DNA of 64,000 nt from Paulinella micropora (taxonomy: Eukaryota > Cercozoa > Imbricatea > Euglyphida > Paulinellidae): the NCBI GenBank assembly GCA_019918135.1, contig WBZZ01006008.1, forward strand, positions 65,001-129,000, in the 5' to 3' direction. Position numbers and translations under genes: made by a program. The notes beneath the pieces were generated by a model, which was given only the letters and a program-made list of their open reading frames with translations, did not search any database and was not told the origin of the DNA. Shown in pieces: positions 1 to 8,876 of this stretch (within the stretch, counting starts at the first letter, position 1; each line of letters begins with the position of its first letter).

Positions 1-144
1 ACTCAACCAATTCAAACAACTCCGCCAGTAACCTTATCTTCTGAGCTTATATAAATAAAGATCAAAGATGGTGGAAAATGTGGGAGACTAGCGCAAACAA
101 GGAAAACACCAGCCAATTCCCATTGTCCGGCCTAACGATAATAT
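1..144. other. Left flank, nothing recognised
   Basis: These bases lie outside the recognisable LTR of the neighbouring Ty3 copy. I see no coding region or repeat match to the rest of the window. Confidence 0.4.
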
Positions 145-385
145 TGTCATGCCCCCAACGATAGCTCGTAAAAAGTCGGTAATACAACGGCCAAACACAG
201 ACCTCAAAAGATGAGAATGATGTCTCGTTATATTACCTCAGTGAAGCCAACAAGGAAAACGGCAACATACCAGGAATAAAATGGCATCAGGTCCAATCCG
301 GACAAATAATACTGAAAAACAAGCTGGTGCACCTGTCACCAGGAAAAGGTACTTTTTACCGGCTATCCGGGGGGTGATGCCTATA
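145..385 (-). repeat. 3' LTR of Ty3 copy 1
   Basis: The reverse complement matches the 247-bp LTRs at 21780-22026 and 31924-32170 along its length, including the segments GGCATCACCCCCCGGATAGC and AATATAACGAGACATCATTC. It is clearly more diverged than those two are from each other. The outer boundary is set by alignment to them and could be off by a few bases. Confidence 0.8.
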
Positions 386-711
386 GTACCCCCTCCCGAT
401 TTTATTACGGAAATAGCATTTTCGTCATACACCTTCTGATTTCTTTCTGCAAATAGTATGCGCTATGGAGTCATGCCACACAGCGCATCGACCCACTGAT
501 AGACGCTAAAAGACGATAAATATATCCTCATACTGCACGTCAAAGCGGATTCTCCAGCCATTCTTGTAGATTTTTGAACTCCTTTCCCTCAATCTCTCTT
601 TTTTTTTTTTTTTTTTTTCCTCGGCAGTATGTCAAGAACAAACGTACTATTAATAAAAAAATACAAGCAACGTGGTGCTGTAGTACAATTCCCCCTTTGA
701 TCTCCTTCTTC
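386..711 (-). other. Non-coding 3' region of Ty3 copy 1 (outer part)
   Basis: The reverse complement aligns patchily with 31600-31920 of the Ty3 element at 21780. A homopolymer T run lies at about 599-618 on the plus strand. No gene is seen. Confidence 0.6.
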
Positions 712-776
<65 letters not shown>

Positions 777-982
777 CCCGTCGGTGCCACCAGTATTTTC
801 ATTGAACATACCGATCCATCTGGATCAGTATTTTCATTGAACATACCGGCCCGTCTGGAAGTGTTGGAACTGCCCTTGCGGGGGTGTCATTAGAGCTTAT
901 CGTCAATTCTTCGTACTCCCCTCACGGGTGAGACGATGGAGGCGCATGTGCAGAAATGCATCAGCCATTGACAGAGAAGCAC

Positions 983-1019
<37 letters not shown>
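712..1019 (+). repeat. tRNA-derived SINE with ATT arrays, inserted in the Ty3 copy
   Basis: An ATT/TTA array (712-775) is followed by a 5'-truncated copy of the SINE family described at 34395 (body about 776-985) and its own ATT tail to 1019. The body starts inside the tRNA-like 3' arm (CGTCGGTGCCACCA). It carries two copies of the about 35-bp internal unit containing TTTTCATTGAACATACC and ends in GACAGAGAAGCACTATT. Ty3 3' sequence resumes on both sides, so this insertion is younger than Ty3 copy 1. Confidence 0.85.
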
Positions 1020-1021
<2 letters not shown>

Positions 1022-1509
1022 CAGGGAGATAGTAAGTACATTGTCTTTTTTAATGACATACCCTTGTATAAGGCGGATATCCTATGATATAGTATTAGGG
1101 AGCCAGTCCTAATAGCTATATCCGAAGTCGAGATGTATGTACCCGACCCTGCGATATACCGACACAAGTAGAGATTGACCGTGCTCAGGTACGACAGTAT
1201 ATAATCTATAGTAAAAAATATTTTAATGAAAGTTTCAGAGAACATTTCATTTTCGAGAACATCATCCCAGGACTTGGAAAGGGTCATACCCGGGAACACC
1301 ATCGCTCAATACACTAGCGATCCCCGTATACGGTGTAGTATCATCGTCGATCGACCTTTCGCACTCGTATGTTGCGATCGAATGCCAAGTTATATCACTG
1401 AGTCTTTTTAATATTCATATTGATAACTGATGATGCATGATCAAATCATGATACGCCGTGGGCAATCAACCAGTTTATTTGAGACGCATAAAGAAAAATA
1501 ATTTCTTTG
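1020..1509 (-). other. Non-coding 3' region of Ty3 copy 1 (inner part)
   Basis: The reverse complement aligns with 31130-31600 of the Ty3 element at 21780, for example around ATCGCAACATA and GCGATGGTGTTCC. No separate gene is supported. Confidence 0.7.
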
Positions 1510-4500
1510 TCACTGCCTTCGTCGTCTGGCGCGGATTTCTTTGCCTGGTGGAGGACCACCAACAAAAGTCAGATCGAACTTTGACTGTTCGAGAATGTCC
1601 CAGATCTTATTAGGGATTCCGCTCAACGATAATTCAAAAGGGACATCAAGCACTCCTCTTGGCAGTGTCTGAATGGTCCACGCAGTGTAATCCTTGTCTC
1701 TGGGAGTAATTGTATCATCCCATGTCTCGAGACGTTTTGCGTCTTTATATACTGGCAGATAATGTCTTGCCTTTGGATCCTCAACCGGGTCCATACTTCT
1801 CCAAAACTGGAGTATCGGTTGTACTATCTTTGCGGCTGATGATATTTTGAGTGTCCGTGTGACACGCATCTGTCGTGGGACCGCCACGACCCGCATCAAG
1901 TATAAGTCTGAGAGAGTGTCATCAGCGACATGTTGTTCCGCTGGTCTCATCAGATAGAAAGCATCTTTCACCCATGCGATGGTTGCTATCGCATCGCCTT
2001 CCTTCCATCGCTCATGGACAATCTCAACGTTGCCCGCGTTTGGGTCAGTGTCCGTCCCCTCCTCCTCCTGGTGGACGTCCTTTGATCCCATCGGCCTCAT
2101 CGCCTTCCTCGGTTGGTCGTTGATAAGATCATTCCGCGCTCTCCTTAGCTGCGCCTCTGTGATCTTCTCCTCCTTTCCGCTATGCTCTCGCGGAGACTTA
2201 GACTGAGTCCCCACCGCGCCTATGCGGTCAGTCTTCTCCTTACTGTCCACCTCACTCTCCTCCTTCTCAGCTATCGGTGCCCGATAAGCATCGTCTTGGT
2301 CTATGCCAGCCTCCTTGTGGATGGGCGGCACCTCTTTGAAATCGTCCTTCATCCGTTTTAACGCATCCTCAACGGATTCATCTTCCAGTAAGAAGGGATC
2401 ATACTTAATCAGCCTTCTTACATTCACACTTTGCACCTTCCCTCTACCCCTGATCTTGTAGTTCAGAGGTCCCGTCTGTTCCATAATCTGATAAGGTCCT
2501 TTCCAGTGAGTGAACAGCTTAGAGCTGACTTCTTTCGGGACCTGAGGATGATACAACAGTACAATATCCCCAACCTGAAACTTGATCTGATCCAAGTGCG
2601 CTTGTCGCACCCCTTCAGCATCAGTCTTTCGGCGCTCCGCCTCTCTATGCGCCCTGACTATTTGTTCCGCCTCCATCTTCACTCTAAGTCTCATCCCAAA
2701 CAACTCATCCGCATCCGCCCAAGTGTCTTTTGGGTGAAGGAGCGAAGTCGGGATATCAGGCTCACGCCCATATACTAACTGATATGGCGAGATTGAGCTC
2801 TTCGAGCCTCTTAACGCCGTAGAGGGTAGACAGTTCATTGCAAACGCAAATGATGGTGCTGCCTCGACCCATGCTCTTTGATTCTCCTTTTTCGTGCAAT
2901 AGAGGCTTTGAGGGGTCTGTGTACCCGCTCGATTTTCCCATTTGCTCGCGGGTTATAGGCAGTAACATATTGCCATTTCATCCCGTAATACTTAAATAGT
3001 TTGTCGATGACCTCGTTATTAAAGTCCGAGCCTCGATCAGAACATATCTTTCTTGGTACTCCGATCTGTGAGATGATCCTATCGATCAGCGCCTCGGCCG
3101 TCGTCTTGCCGGTAACGTCTTTGACAGGGATGATCCACATATAGTTGGTGGCTCTGTCAATAGCCGTGAGGAGGTATTTGTAACCATCCTTCGATTCTGG
3201 GAAAGGTCCCACATGATCAATGTGTATAAACTCAAACATCCCAACATGAAGAGGAAATTCGCAATCAGGCCGAAATTTGCCTTCAGTGGTGTTTTGTTTA
3301 TCTTGCACGGGATGCATGCATCCACCGCCTGATCTATCTCCTCCTTCATCTTCTTCCACCAGAATCGCCTCGCTACGAACATGTGAGTTCGTTGTCGACC
3401 CGGATGCGCCAAAAGTGGGCAATTGTGGGCTGCGACAAATATAAATCGTCTCAGACTCTCCGGTACCCAAAGGGTCCATTTGTCCGGCTGTGACGCATAG
3501 CGACCGTGAAGGCCCTTGTACCACAGTAGACCATCTCTCCATCCCATCTCCTACATCTGATCTTTGATCGCTTTCGTCATCTTTAGCTCATCCGGGTTCT
3601 GACATAACTGTATGAGTTCCTTAAACTCCGGATCTTGAGCCTGTTGTTGCCTCCATGCGGTAGGCGAGGCTATATGGATAGTACCATCTTCTAGCCGTAC
3701 CCCGATTCTTTCCGGGTCATCGTCTAGGTCACTTCTCCGCTCTTGAGGAGGCTCCGCATAAACTTCCTGCGTCTCCTCTTCCTCTCTTATGTTCGCCTTC
3801 GCATTCTCATATACCTCATAGGACCACTCAGCGTCCTCCTGGGTATGTAGCTCACAACATATCCCGTGATCCGGGCCTTGTGGACTGTACCGTAGACCTG
3901 TGCCGTCATATCAGACTCCACTCGCCATCTCCATCGCCTCAATGTGGCTGACCTCATACACCTTGTCAGTGGACAAGTCTTCCATCTCCACCGTTGACAC
4001 CAACGCCGATGCTTCTGAGGTAAACTCTAGCCTAGAGAGGCTATCAGCGACCACATTTCGCTTTCCCGGTAGATGGACCATTGTAAAATCGAAGCAAGAC
4101 AAGAACGCTTGCCACCGCGCCAGCCGTCCAGTCTGTTCATGATTCATCAACCATAACAGGTTATGATGATCAGTTCTGACAGTAAATTGAGGTCCTCCCC
4201 ACAAATACTCTCTGAGCCTCTTGAGGGCCCACACCACCGCTAACGCCTCTCTTTGCCTTGTGCAATAGTTTCTCTCCGCCGCACACAACTTCCTACTAAT
4301 AAACATGATTGGGCGTAATTTCTTCTCCTCATCCTCTTGTTGTAATACAGCCCCAGTTGCAAACTTAGATGCGTCTGTATCGACTACGAATTGTTTCGTA
4401 AAGTCGGGCATCGTTAACACCAGTCCTCCGTCTTTCGGGTCTTTGTAAAGAAGATCTTTGAGCGCATGAAACGCTTGCAAAGCCTCTTCGCCCCACTTCT

Positions 4501-6506
4501 CAAAGTCTCCAAAATCTATCATTTTCTCCAACTTAGCCCGTGTTGCACCCCAATCGGGTATAAACTGGCTATAGTATTGCGCCATCGCAAGGAATGAGTG
4601 CAATTCAGTGCGGTTCTTCGGTATCGGTCGATTCATAATCTCCTCCCTCTTCTCTTTGGATATCGAGACTCGATTATGGGAGATCTCGTACCCTAAGTAT
4701 GTCACACTCGTCTTGGCAAGTTGACACTTCTTTAGATTGCACTTCAGGCCAAAAGCTCCGATGCGCCTGAATATATCGGACAAATGATCGATATGCTCCT
4801 CCATTGTGTTAGAGTATACGATAATGTCATCGATATAGCAAAATGCATATTCTCCCGCCTTCTGTCCCCGCCTTCTCATAAAGCCTCCGTCAGACAAATC
4901 ATCGTACTGACTGCTCAACATCTTCTACATCGCCTTCTGGAAAAGTCCTGGGGCTTGCTTGAGGCCCATCGGAAGCACTTTCCATTGATATATTTCCATA
5001 CCCACCACAGACGCCGTCAGCCATCTGGACTTTTCCTCCAGTGGTGTCTGCCAGAAGCCATTCTTAAGGTCAATGACCGAATAGAATTTTGCATTCCGCA
5101 GTACTCTCCTTCCTTCTTCTAATGTCGGGAGAGGATTTCTCTCTTCCTCCAGCACCTTGTTAACACGAGCATAGTTAACCGTCAGGCGCCATTCTCCTCC
5201 TGGCTTCGGCACTATTATCGGTTGTGAGACTATTGGAGATGTTGATCTCTCAATAAAGTCCTCATTGAGCAGCTGTCTTGCTAGCTCCTCCGCTATCTTC
5301 GCCTCATGTATACTTAAATTCGCCCTTCGTGGTGCCGGTGACGGCTCCGCACCCGGTATTTTGTAAATAACCGCAGTGAAATCTTCAGGCTTGACACCAC
5401 CTGCATGTGGAGGGTCAAAAATTTCCTTGTTCGCCTCTAATTTGGCTTTTAAAAGCTCCTTCTCCTTCTCCGTGCCTACTCCTTCTTCCAATATTTTCCG
5501 CGCCGCCTCTTGAAAATCTTCATCAGACATCTGCTTATGTTGCTTGAGGGGTTCTCTGTCCTCCTCCAAGCCTAAGTCCTCTTCCGAGACATCATCTAGG
5601 CCCGTCTTTTCATACGTGACCGTGTCCGGCTCATCATCTTTACCGAGCTCCACCAGCATGTCAATGAGTCTCGCGTATTGCAAAGGAGCTTTACGGGTGT
5701 AAAAACCATCAAAGCATGTGAATGCTTGCGGTATCAATTTCAACTTGTCGAGGTCTCTGAGCTTCCGCTTGTATGCACTGCTCTGCTCACGAGTTCCCAT
5801 ACGACAGGCCACCACTAGCTGTTGCTTGCGAGAGGGTACCGGTACAGGATGATCAATAAGCCGGTTCCTTATTTCCTGCGCCCATATCGCCTTCTCATTA
5901 TATGGCAGGATAATAGTATACTGCTTATTATTTTCGAATAAAGTCCGTAAGCATTTCTTCACTTCAGTTAGTGAACGCGGCCACGTCGGCTCGTCACCCC
6001 AGAAATCAGTAATAAAACTTTTAATAGTTTCTGGTGGAGTATCCGGGAGTCGCCCCGTTCTCCTTGGTACAAACGCCTCCCTTTTTTCTTCTCCTACTTT
6101 CGCATGGAAACCGTATCCGTTAGTAATATGGACCATCTGTTCCTACTCCTTCCGCGAATCTCGCCAACGACGGGCTTCTTTGTGCGACACATATAATCTC
6201 CTCCTTTCGCTTCTCGATTAAGTCATCAATAGACTTTTTGTCCCAATGGCATGTCGGAACTGTGACAGTGCACGCTTGGGATTCCCAATTGTCGGTCCAG
6301 GACAGCTCATCCGGTCTTACGACATGGGGGTGAACGTACACCTCAAGTGCCTCATGTGCGATGGCCATCTTTTTGTGATCCGTCGCTAGACTCAGCTCAT
6401 AAGCATCATAAGAGTCAGTAGCGTTGAAGGGATCAATATCGTTCTCTTCTCCTCTTTCTACTCCATATATCACTCGCCGTGTGGCGCAATCAATCACAGC
6501 CCCCAT
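1510..6506 (-). pseudogene. pol: Ty3-type pol region, copy 1
   Basis: Read on the minus strand from 6506 down to 1510, this holds reverse transcriptase, RNase H and integrase in Ty3 order. Visible motifs are the RT palm (GGEWRLTVNYARVNK, FYSVIDLKNGFWQ, LPMGLKQAPGLFQKAM), the RT active-site box YIDD, RNase H (VVDTDASKFATGAV, RTDHHNLLWL), the integrase core (ICSDRGSDFNNEVID) and a GPY/F module (HWKGPYQIMEQ). About 290 residues follow the GPY/F module and end in a basic RARRRRQ tail. I do not recognise this extension, but it is well kept in the copy at 21780. The region is broken in a few places and is treated as a fossil. Confidence 0.9.
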
Positions 6507-6599
6507 CGTAGCCGATTGGTCATACGATAGTAATATTGACCCGTGGTAACCGGGGACGATGGTCTAAGGTCGTTTAAATACTGGTTTGACATAATCACC

Positions 6600-7166
6600 T
6601 TACTTTTTTAGTGTCTGTTCTTTTTTAACAAATCGCTTACGGACTTGTCTCTTAATCCACTTCCTAAATCATCCAAAACAAAAACAACCTCTGGAGAAAT
6701 ATACTTACTTGGTCTCTTTCTTCTCACCTCCTTCTTCTTTTTTCTTTTCCTTTCCAACGTATAAAAATTGTGGCTTCTCTATTTCTTCTTTGTCCTGTTT
6801 TACTTCTCCTTCGTGTTGCTCGTCCTGTCTGTTCAGTTTGTCTAACTCATAATCAATGACATTTACACCATCTGATTTAAAAAAGGTATATATTGCCATC
6901 GGGTTGCCTCTGTTCTTAAAGTGCTTTACCATTGCTTTATAAATGTAGTCCTTGTGAATTGTTGAAGCAATAATGACAATACGGGTTTTTCTGTCTGTAG
7001 TCCGTTTCAGTATTTCGAAGAGTGCTGTTGTTTTCCCGCTCTTCTTACGGGCGAGTAGAAATATGTTGACATACGGCTCATTAAATAATTTATAACCTTT
7101 TGCTTTTTTGTTTCCATTCCCCTCTTGTTTTACTGGCTTCACCTTGACATTGTTTATTTTTTGCAT
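6600..7166 (-). pseudogene. FtsK/HerA-type packaging ATPase-like region
   Basis: The N-terminal part shows a P-loop, ARKKSGKT at residues 39-46 of the frame starting at 7166, after a short basic leader and a beta-strand-like NIFLL. This fits the A32/FtsK-HerA genome-packaging ATPases of Polintons, virophages and nucleocytoplasmic viruses, which drive DNA into capsids. A Walker-B-like acidic stretch (FVLDD) is encoded further along the same strand. The region is much shorter than a normal family member, looks broken, and lies against the junction with the Ty3 copy. Other P-loop NTPases are possible, but the viral neighbours favour packaging. Confidence 0.6.
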
Positions 7167-7289
7167 TGATATTTTAGAATTGCGTTTCGTGCTGTCGCAC
7201 TCTCACTTATTCTAAAACATCGATTTTTCTTTATCGTTTAAATTAAATCGGTTTTCGATGTTTGTTGAAGACGTAGTCTGAAACAAATA

Positions 7290-7652
7290 TCATCCTAAGA
7301 ATTCTAGGCATACAACAATTCTTCCCGCTAAATTTCCTGTGTCAATATTTCCGCTGTCAGTTTCAAGGACTTTAAATGTATATTGTCCGTCAGTCCATCC
7401 GACAACACCCAAATTATAACCGAGATTTGAAATGTTTGCTGTGGTGCTGTCCGCAAATGTGCCGATAATTCCAATTCTGTCCATATAAAGAATTCTGGTT
7501 TTGGTTTCGGTCTGGTCGTTCATATAGTGGATAAACTTAACATTCATTTTGGTTGGTGTGAATGACAGTTGAATATTTTTATTAAATGTTTTGCTTCCTC
7601 CAGCAAAATCATTGCTCAGAAAAATAATCTTTTGGTATTTGAACTCACTCAT
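7290..7652 (-). CDS. Small beta-rich viral protein, unknown
   Basis: This 120-residue open frame has no recognised domain. Alternating hydrophobic and polar residues, many Thr/Asn/Gly and almost no helix-forming stretches suggest a beta-sandwich, such as a minor structural protein. It starts MSEFKYQKIIFLSND and ends VVCLEFLG. It faces the secreted-protein gene across only 25 bp of AT-only DNA, so the two probably share a divergent promoter. It lies one gene away from the ATPase, where structural genes often sit in Polinton-like elements, but that placement is only suggestive. No function is assigned. Confidence 0.55.
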   Translation of the reverse strand: MSEFKYQKIIFLSNDFAGGSKTFNKNIQLSFTPTKMNVKFIHYMNDQTETKTRILYMDRIGIIGTFADSTTANISNLGYNLGVVGWTDGQYTFKVLETDSGNIDTGNLAGRIVVCLEFLG

Positions 7653-7677
7653 AAATTATATAATATAATATATAAAA
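7653..7677. promoter_or_regulatory. Divergent AT-only promoter
   Basis: These 25 bp of only A and T separate two outward-facing start codons (7652 minus, 7678 plus). They contain overlapping TATATAAT-like motifs. Similar motifs lie between the divergent pairs at 12571-12626 and 13852-13861, which supports a shared late-promoter-like signal for this element. Confidence 0.5.
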
Positions 7678-7938
7678 ATGTTATTAATATTATTATTTGT
7701 GTGCTCGGCTATCGCTCAGACTATGTGTGATTTTTTCATTTTAAATAGAGATTTTGGTAAGAAAACGGCGAATTGTATTCATTGTATTCAATCGGGTCTA
7801 AATAATAATTTTACTTGTATTTATATTAACAATGGGTTAAACGATTGTCGGTCATTTAGCGAAAGCATTCCTTTATTCTGTGCAGGTAATGATGCTTCTT
7901 GGTATAAAACTACTTTATATAAATGTTATTCTATTTAA
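7678..7938 (+). CDS. Small secreted Cys-rich protein
   Basis: This 86-residue open frame starts with a clear signal peptide: MLLILLFVCSAIAQT, a hydrophobic core with an AIAQ-type cleavage site near residues 12-14. The predicted mature part of about 70 residues holds seven cysteines, including CIHC, consistent with a disulfide-bonded extracellular or virion-surface protein. There is no later membrane segment. I do not recognise the family. The gene lies between an AT-only divergent promoter and the GIY-YIG gene on the same strand, whose start is 31 bp downstream. A secreted disulfide protein is unusual cargo for a Polinton-like element and might act at the host surface or the particle. That role is inference. 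Confidence 0.5.
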   Translation: MLLILLFVCSAIAQTMCDFFILNRDFGKKTANCIHCIQSGLNNNFTCIYINNGLNDCRSFSESIPLFCAGNDASWYKTTLYKCYSI

Positions 7939-7969
7939 ACATAACCATCATAAACCATATAAAACCATA

Positions 7970-8509
7970 ATGCCAGACTACAAAGAAGGAAAAATTTATG
8001 CTATTCGATCATACCAGACCGACCAAATATATATTGGTTCTACTACACAAACATTAGCCCAACGACTTGTCGACCACAGAAGAACCTACAAACGATACAT
8101 AAATGGTAAATATCATTATAATACTAGTTTTGATATAATTCAACATAATGATCATTATATTGAATTACTTGAACAATACCCGTGCGAACATTTAGACCAA
8201 CTGAGAAAGCGAGAAGGAGAAACAATAAGACAAACTGAAAATTGTGTTAATAAAAAAATAGAATGCAGACTTCATAAAGAATGGAGAGAACTAAATAAAG
8301 AACAATTATCACAAAAAAAGAAGGATTGGTATGAAAAAAATAAGGAACGAATAACACAAAAAAACAAAGAATACTATGTAGAAAACCAAGAACAAATATT
8401 ACAAAAAAAGAAAAAATATAGAGAAGAAAATAAAGAACAAATATTACAATTACAGAAAAATTACAGACAAAGAAACAATATGGTCGGTTTATCCGCTTTT
8501 GGTCTTTAA
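7970..8509 (+). CDS. GIY-YIG endonuclease-like protein
   Basis: This is a 179-residue frame counted from the ATG at 7970, chosen because the nuclease motif begins eight residues later. An ATG further upstream (7880) would only add sequence overlapping the previous gene. The GIY-YIG signature is KIYAIRS at residues 8-14 and IYIGST at 20-25, followed by the conserved Arg in LAQRL (residue 32) and a later RKREGETIR helix. The C-terminal half is a run of about 15-residue Lys/Glu/Asn repeats (NKEQI, QKKK, YYEEN themes) that should form a long charged helix. This layout is common in giant viruses, and Mavirus-type virophages also carry a GIY-YIG nuclease. The likely role is DNA cleavage in mobility or replication. 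Confidence 0.75.
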   Translation: MPDYKEGKIYAIRSYQTDQIYIGSTTQTLAQRLVDHRRTYKRYINGKYHYNTSFDIIQHNDHYIELLEQYPCEHLDQLRKREGETIRQTENCVNKKIECRLHKEWRELNKEQLSQKKKDWYEKNKERITQKNKEYYVENQEQILQKKKKYREENKEQILQLQKNYRQRNNMVGLSAFGL

Positions 8510-8510
8510 A

Positions 8511-8876
8511 TTACTTCTTGCTTGAAGAAGGCGATGGAAGGCAAATGCCGATAAGCAATGTTAAAATACCGACATAAGTGTTAGCAACCTCGCATGGCAA
8601 GTTCTTTTCAGATAGCCTCACGATACAAAGGGTTATAATGGCAATGATGACACCCATTTGAAATAAGTATTTAATAAGTCGGCTGTCTGTCGGTCTGTTT
8701 TTTATACAACAACAATTCCAGTTATCTTCCAATTCGTGCTCTACTTTTTTTTCCTCAGTCTTTTTTAGTTCTACTTCAAGAACACGAGACTTTAATTCTG
8801 GAGTTAGTTCGCCATCCATATCCATAATAGGTGGTGGTCTGTGAAATCTAGTTGTATTATTGTTTGACATTATCAA
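8511..8876 (-). CDS. Small two-span membrane protein
   Basis: This 121-residue frame has a hydrophilic, charged N-terminal half (LELKKTEEKKVEHELED), a CCC-containing stretch (WNCCCIKN) and two hydrophobic segments (GVIIAIITLCIVRL and VGILTLLIGICL). It ends in a short SPSSSKK tail. It is convergent with the GIY-YIG gene, with 1 bp between the stops, and its start overlaps the last codons of the fibre region by about 20 bp. This compact packing is virus-like. It could be a virion membrane or entry protein. I do not recognise the family. Confidence 0.5.
   Translation of the reverse strand: MIMSNNNTTRFHRPPPIMDMDGELTPELKSRVLEVELKKTEEKKVEHELEDNWNCCCIKNRPTDSRLIKYLFQMGVIIAIITLCIVRLSEKNLPCEVANTYVGILTLLIGICLPSPSSSKK

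Larger units (their letters stand above)
145..6565 (-). mobile_element. Ty3-type LTR retrotransposon, copy 1 (3' part, fossil)
   Basis: This is the 3' portion of an element of the same family as the one at 21780-32170, read on the minus strand. It holds the 3' LTR, a non-coding 3' region and most of pol. Nucleotide identity to the other copy is around 90% by eye while the proteins stay very similar, so this is an older, separate insertion of a family that was under coding constraint. The element ends abruptly near 6565, where the sequence changes to AT-rich viral DNA. It is broken, with a handful of breaks in pol, and no gag region is present. A SINE on the opposite strand is inserted in its 3' region (about 712-1019). 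Confidence 0.9.

Noticed and set aside
540-844. Poly-Asn, poly-Ile and poly-Leu open frames over ATT arrays (also near 34600, 57200, 61100)
   Set aside because: They are translations of ATT/AAT microsatellites on either strand and have no coding support.
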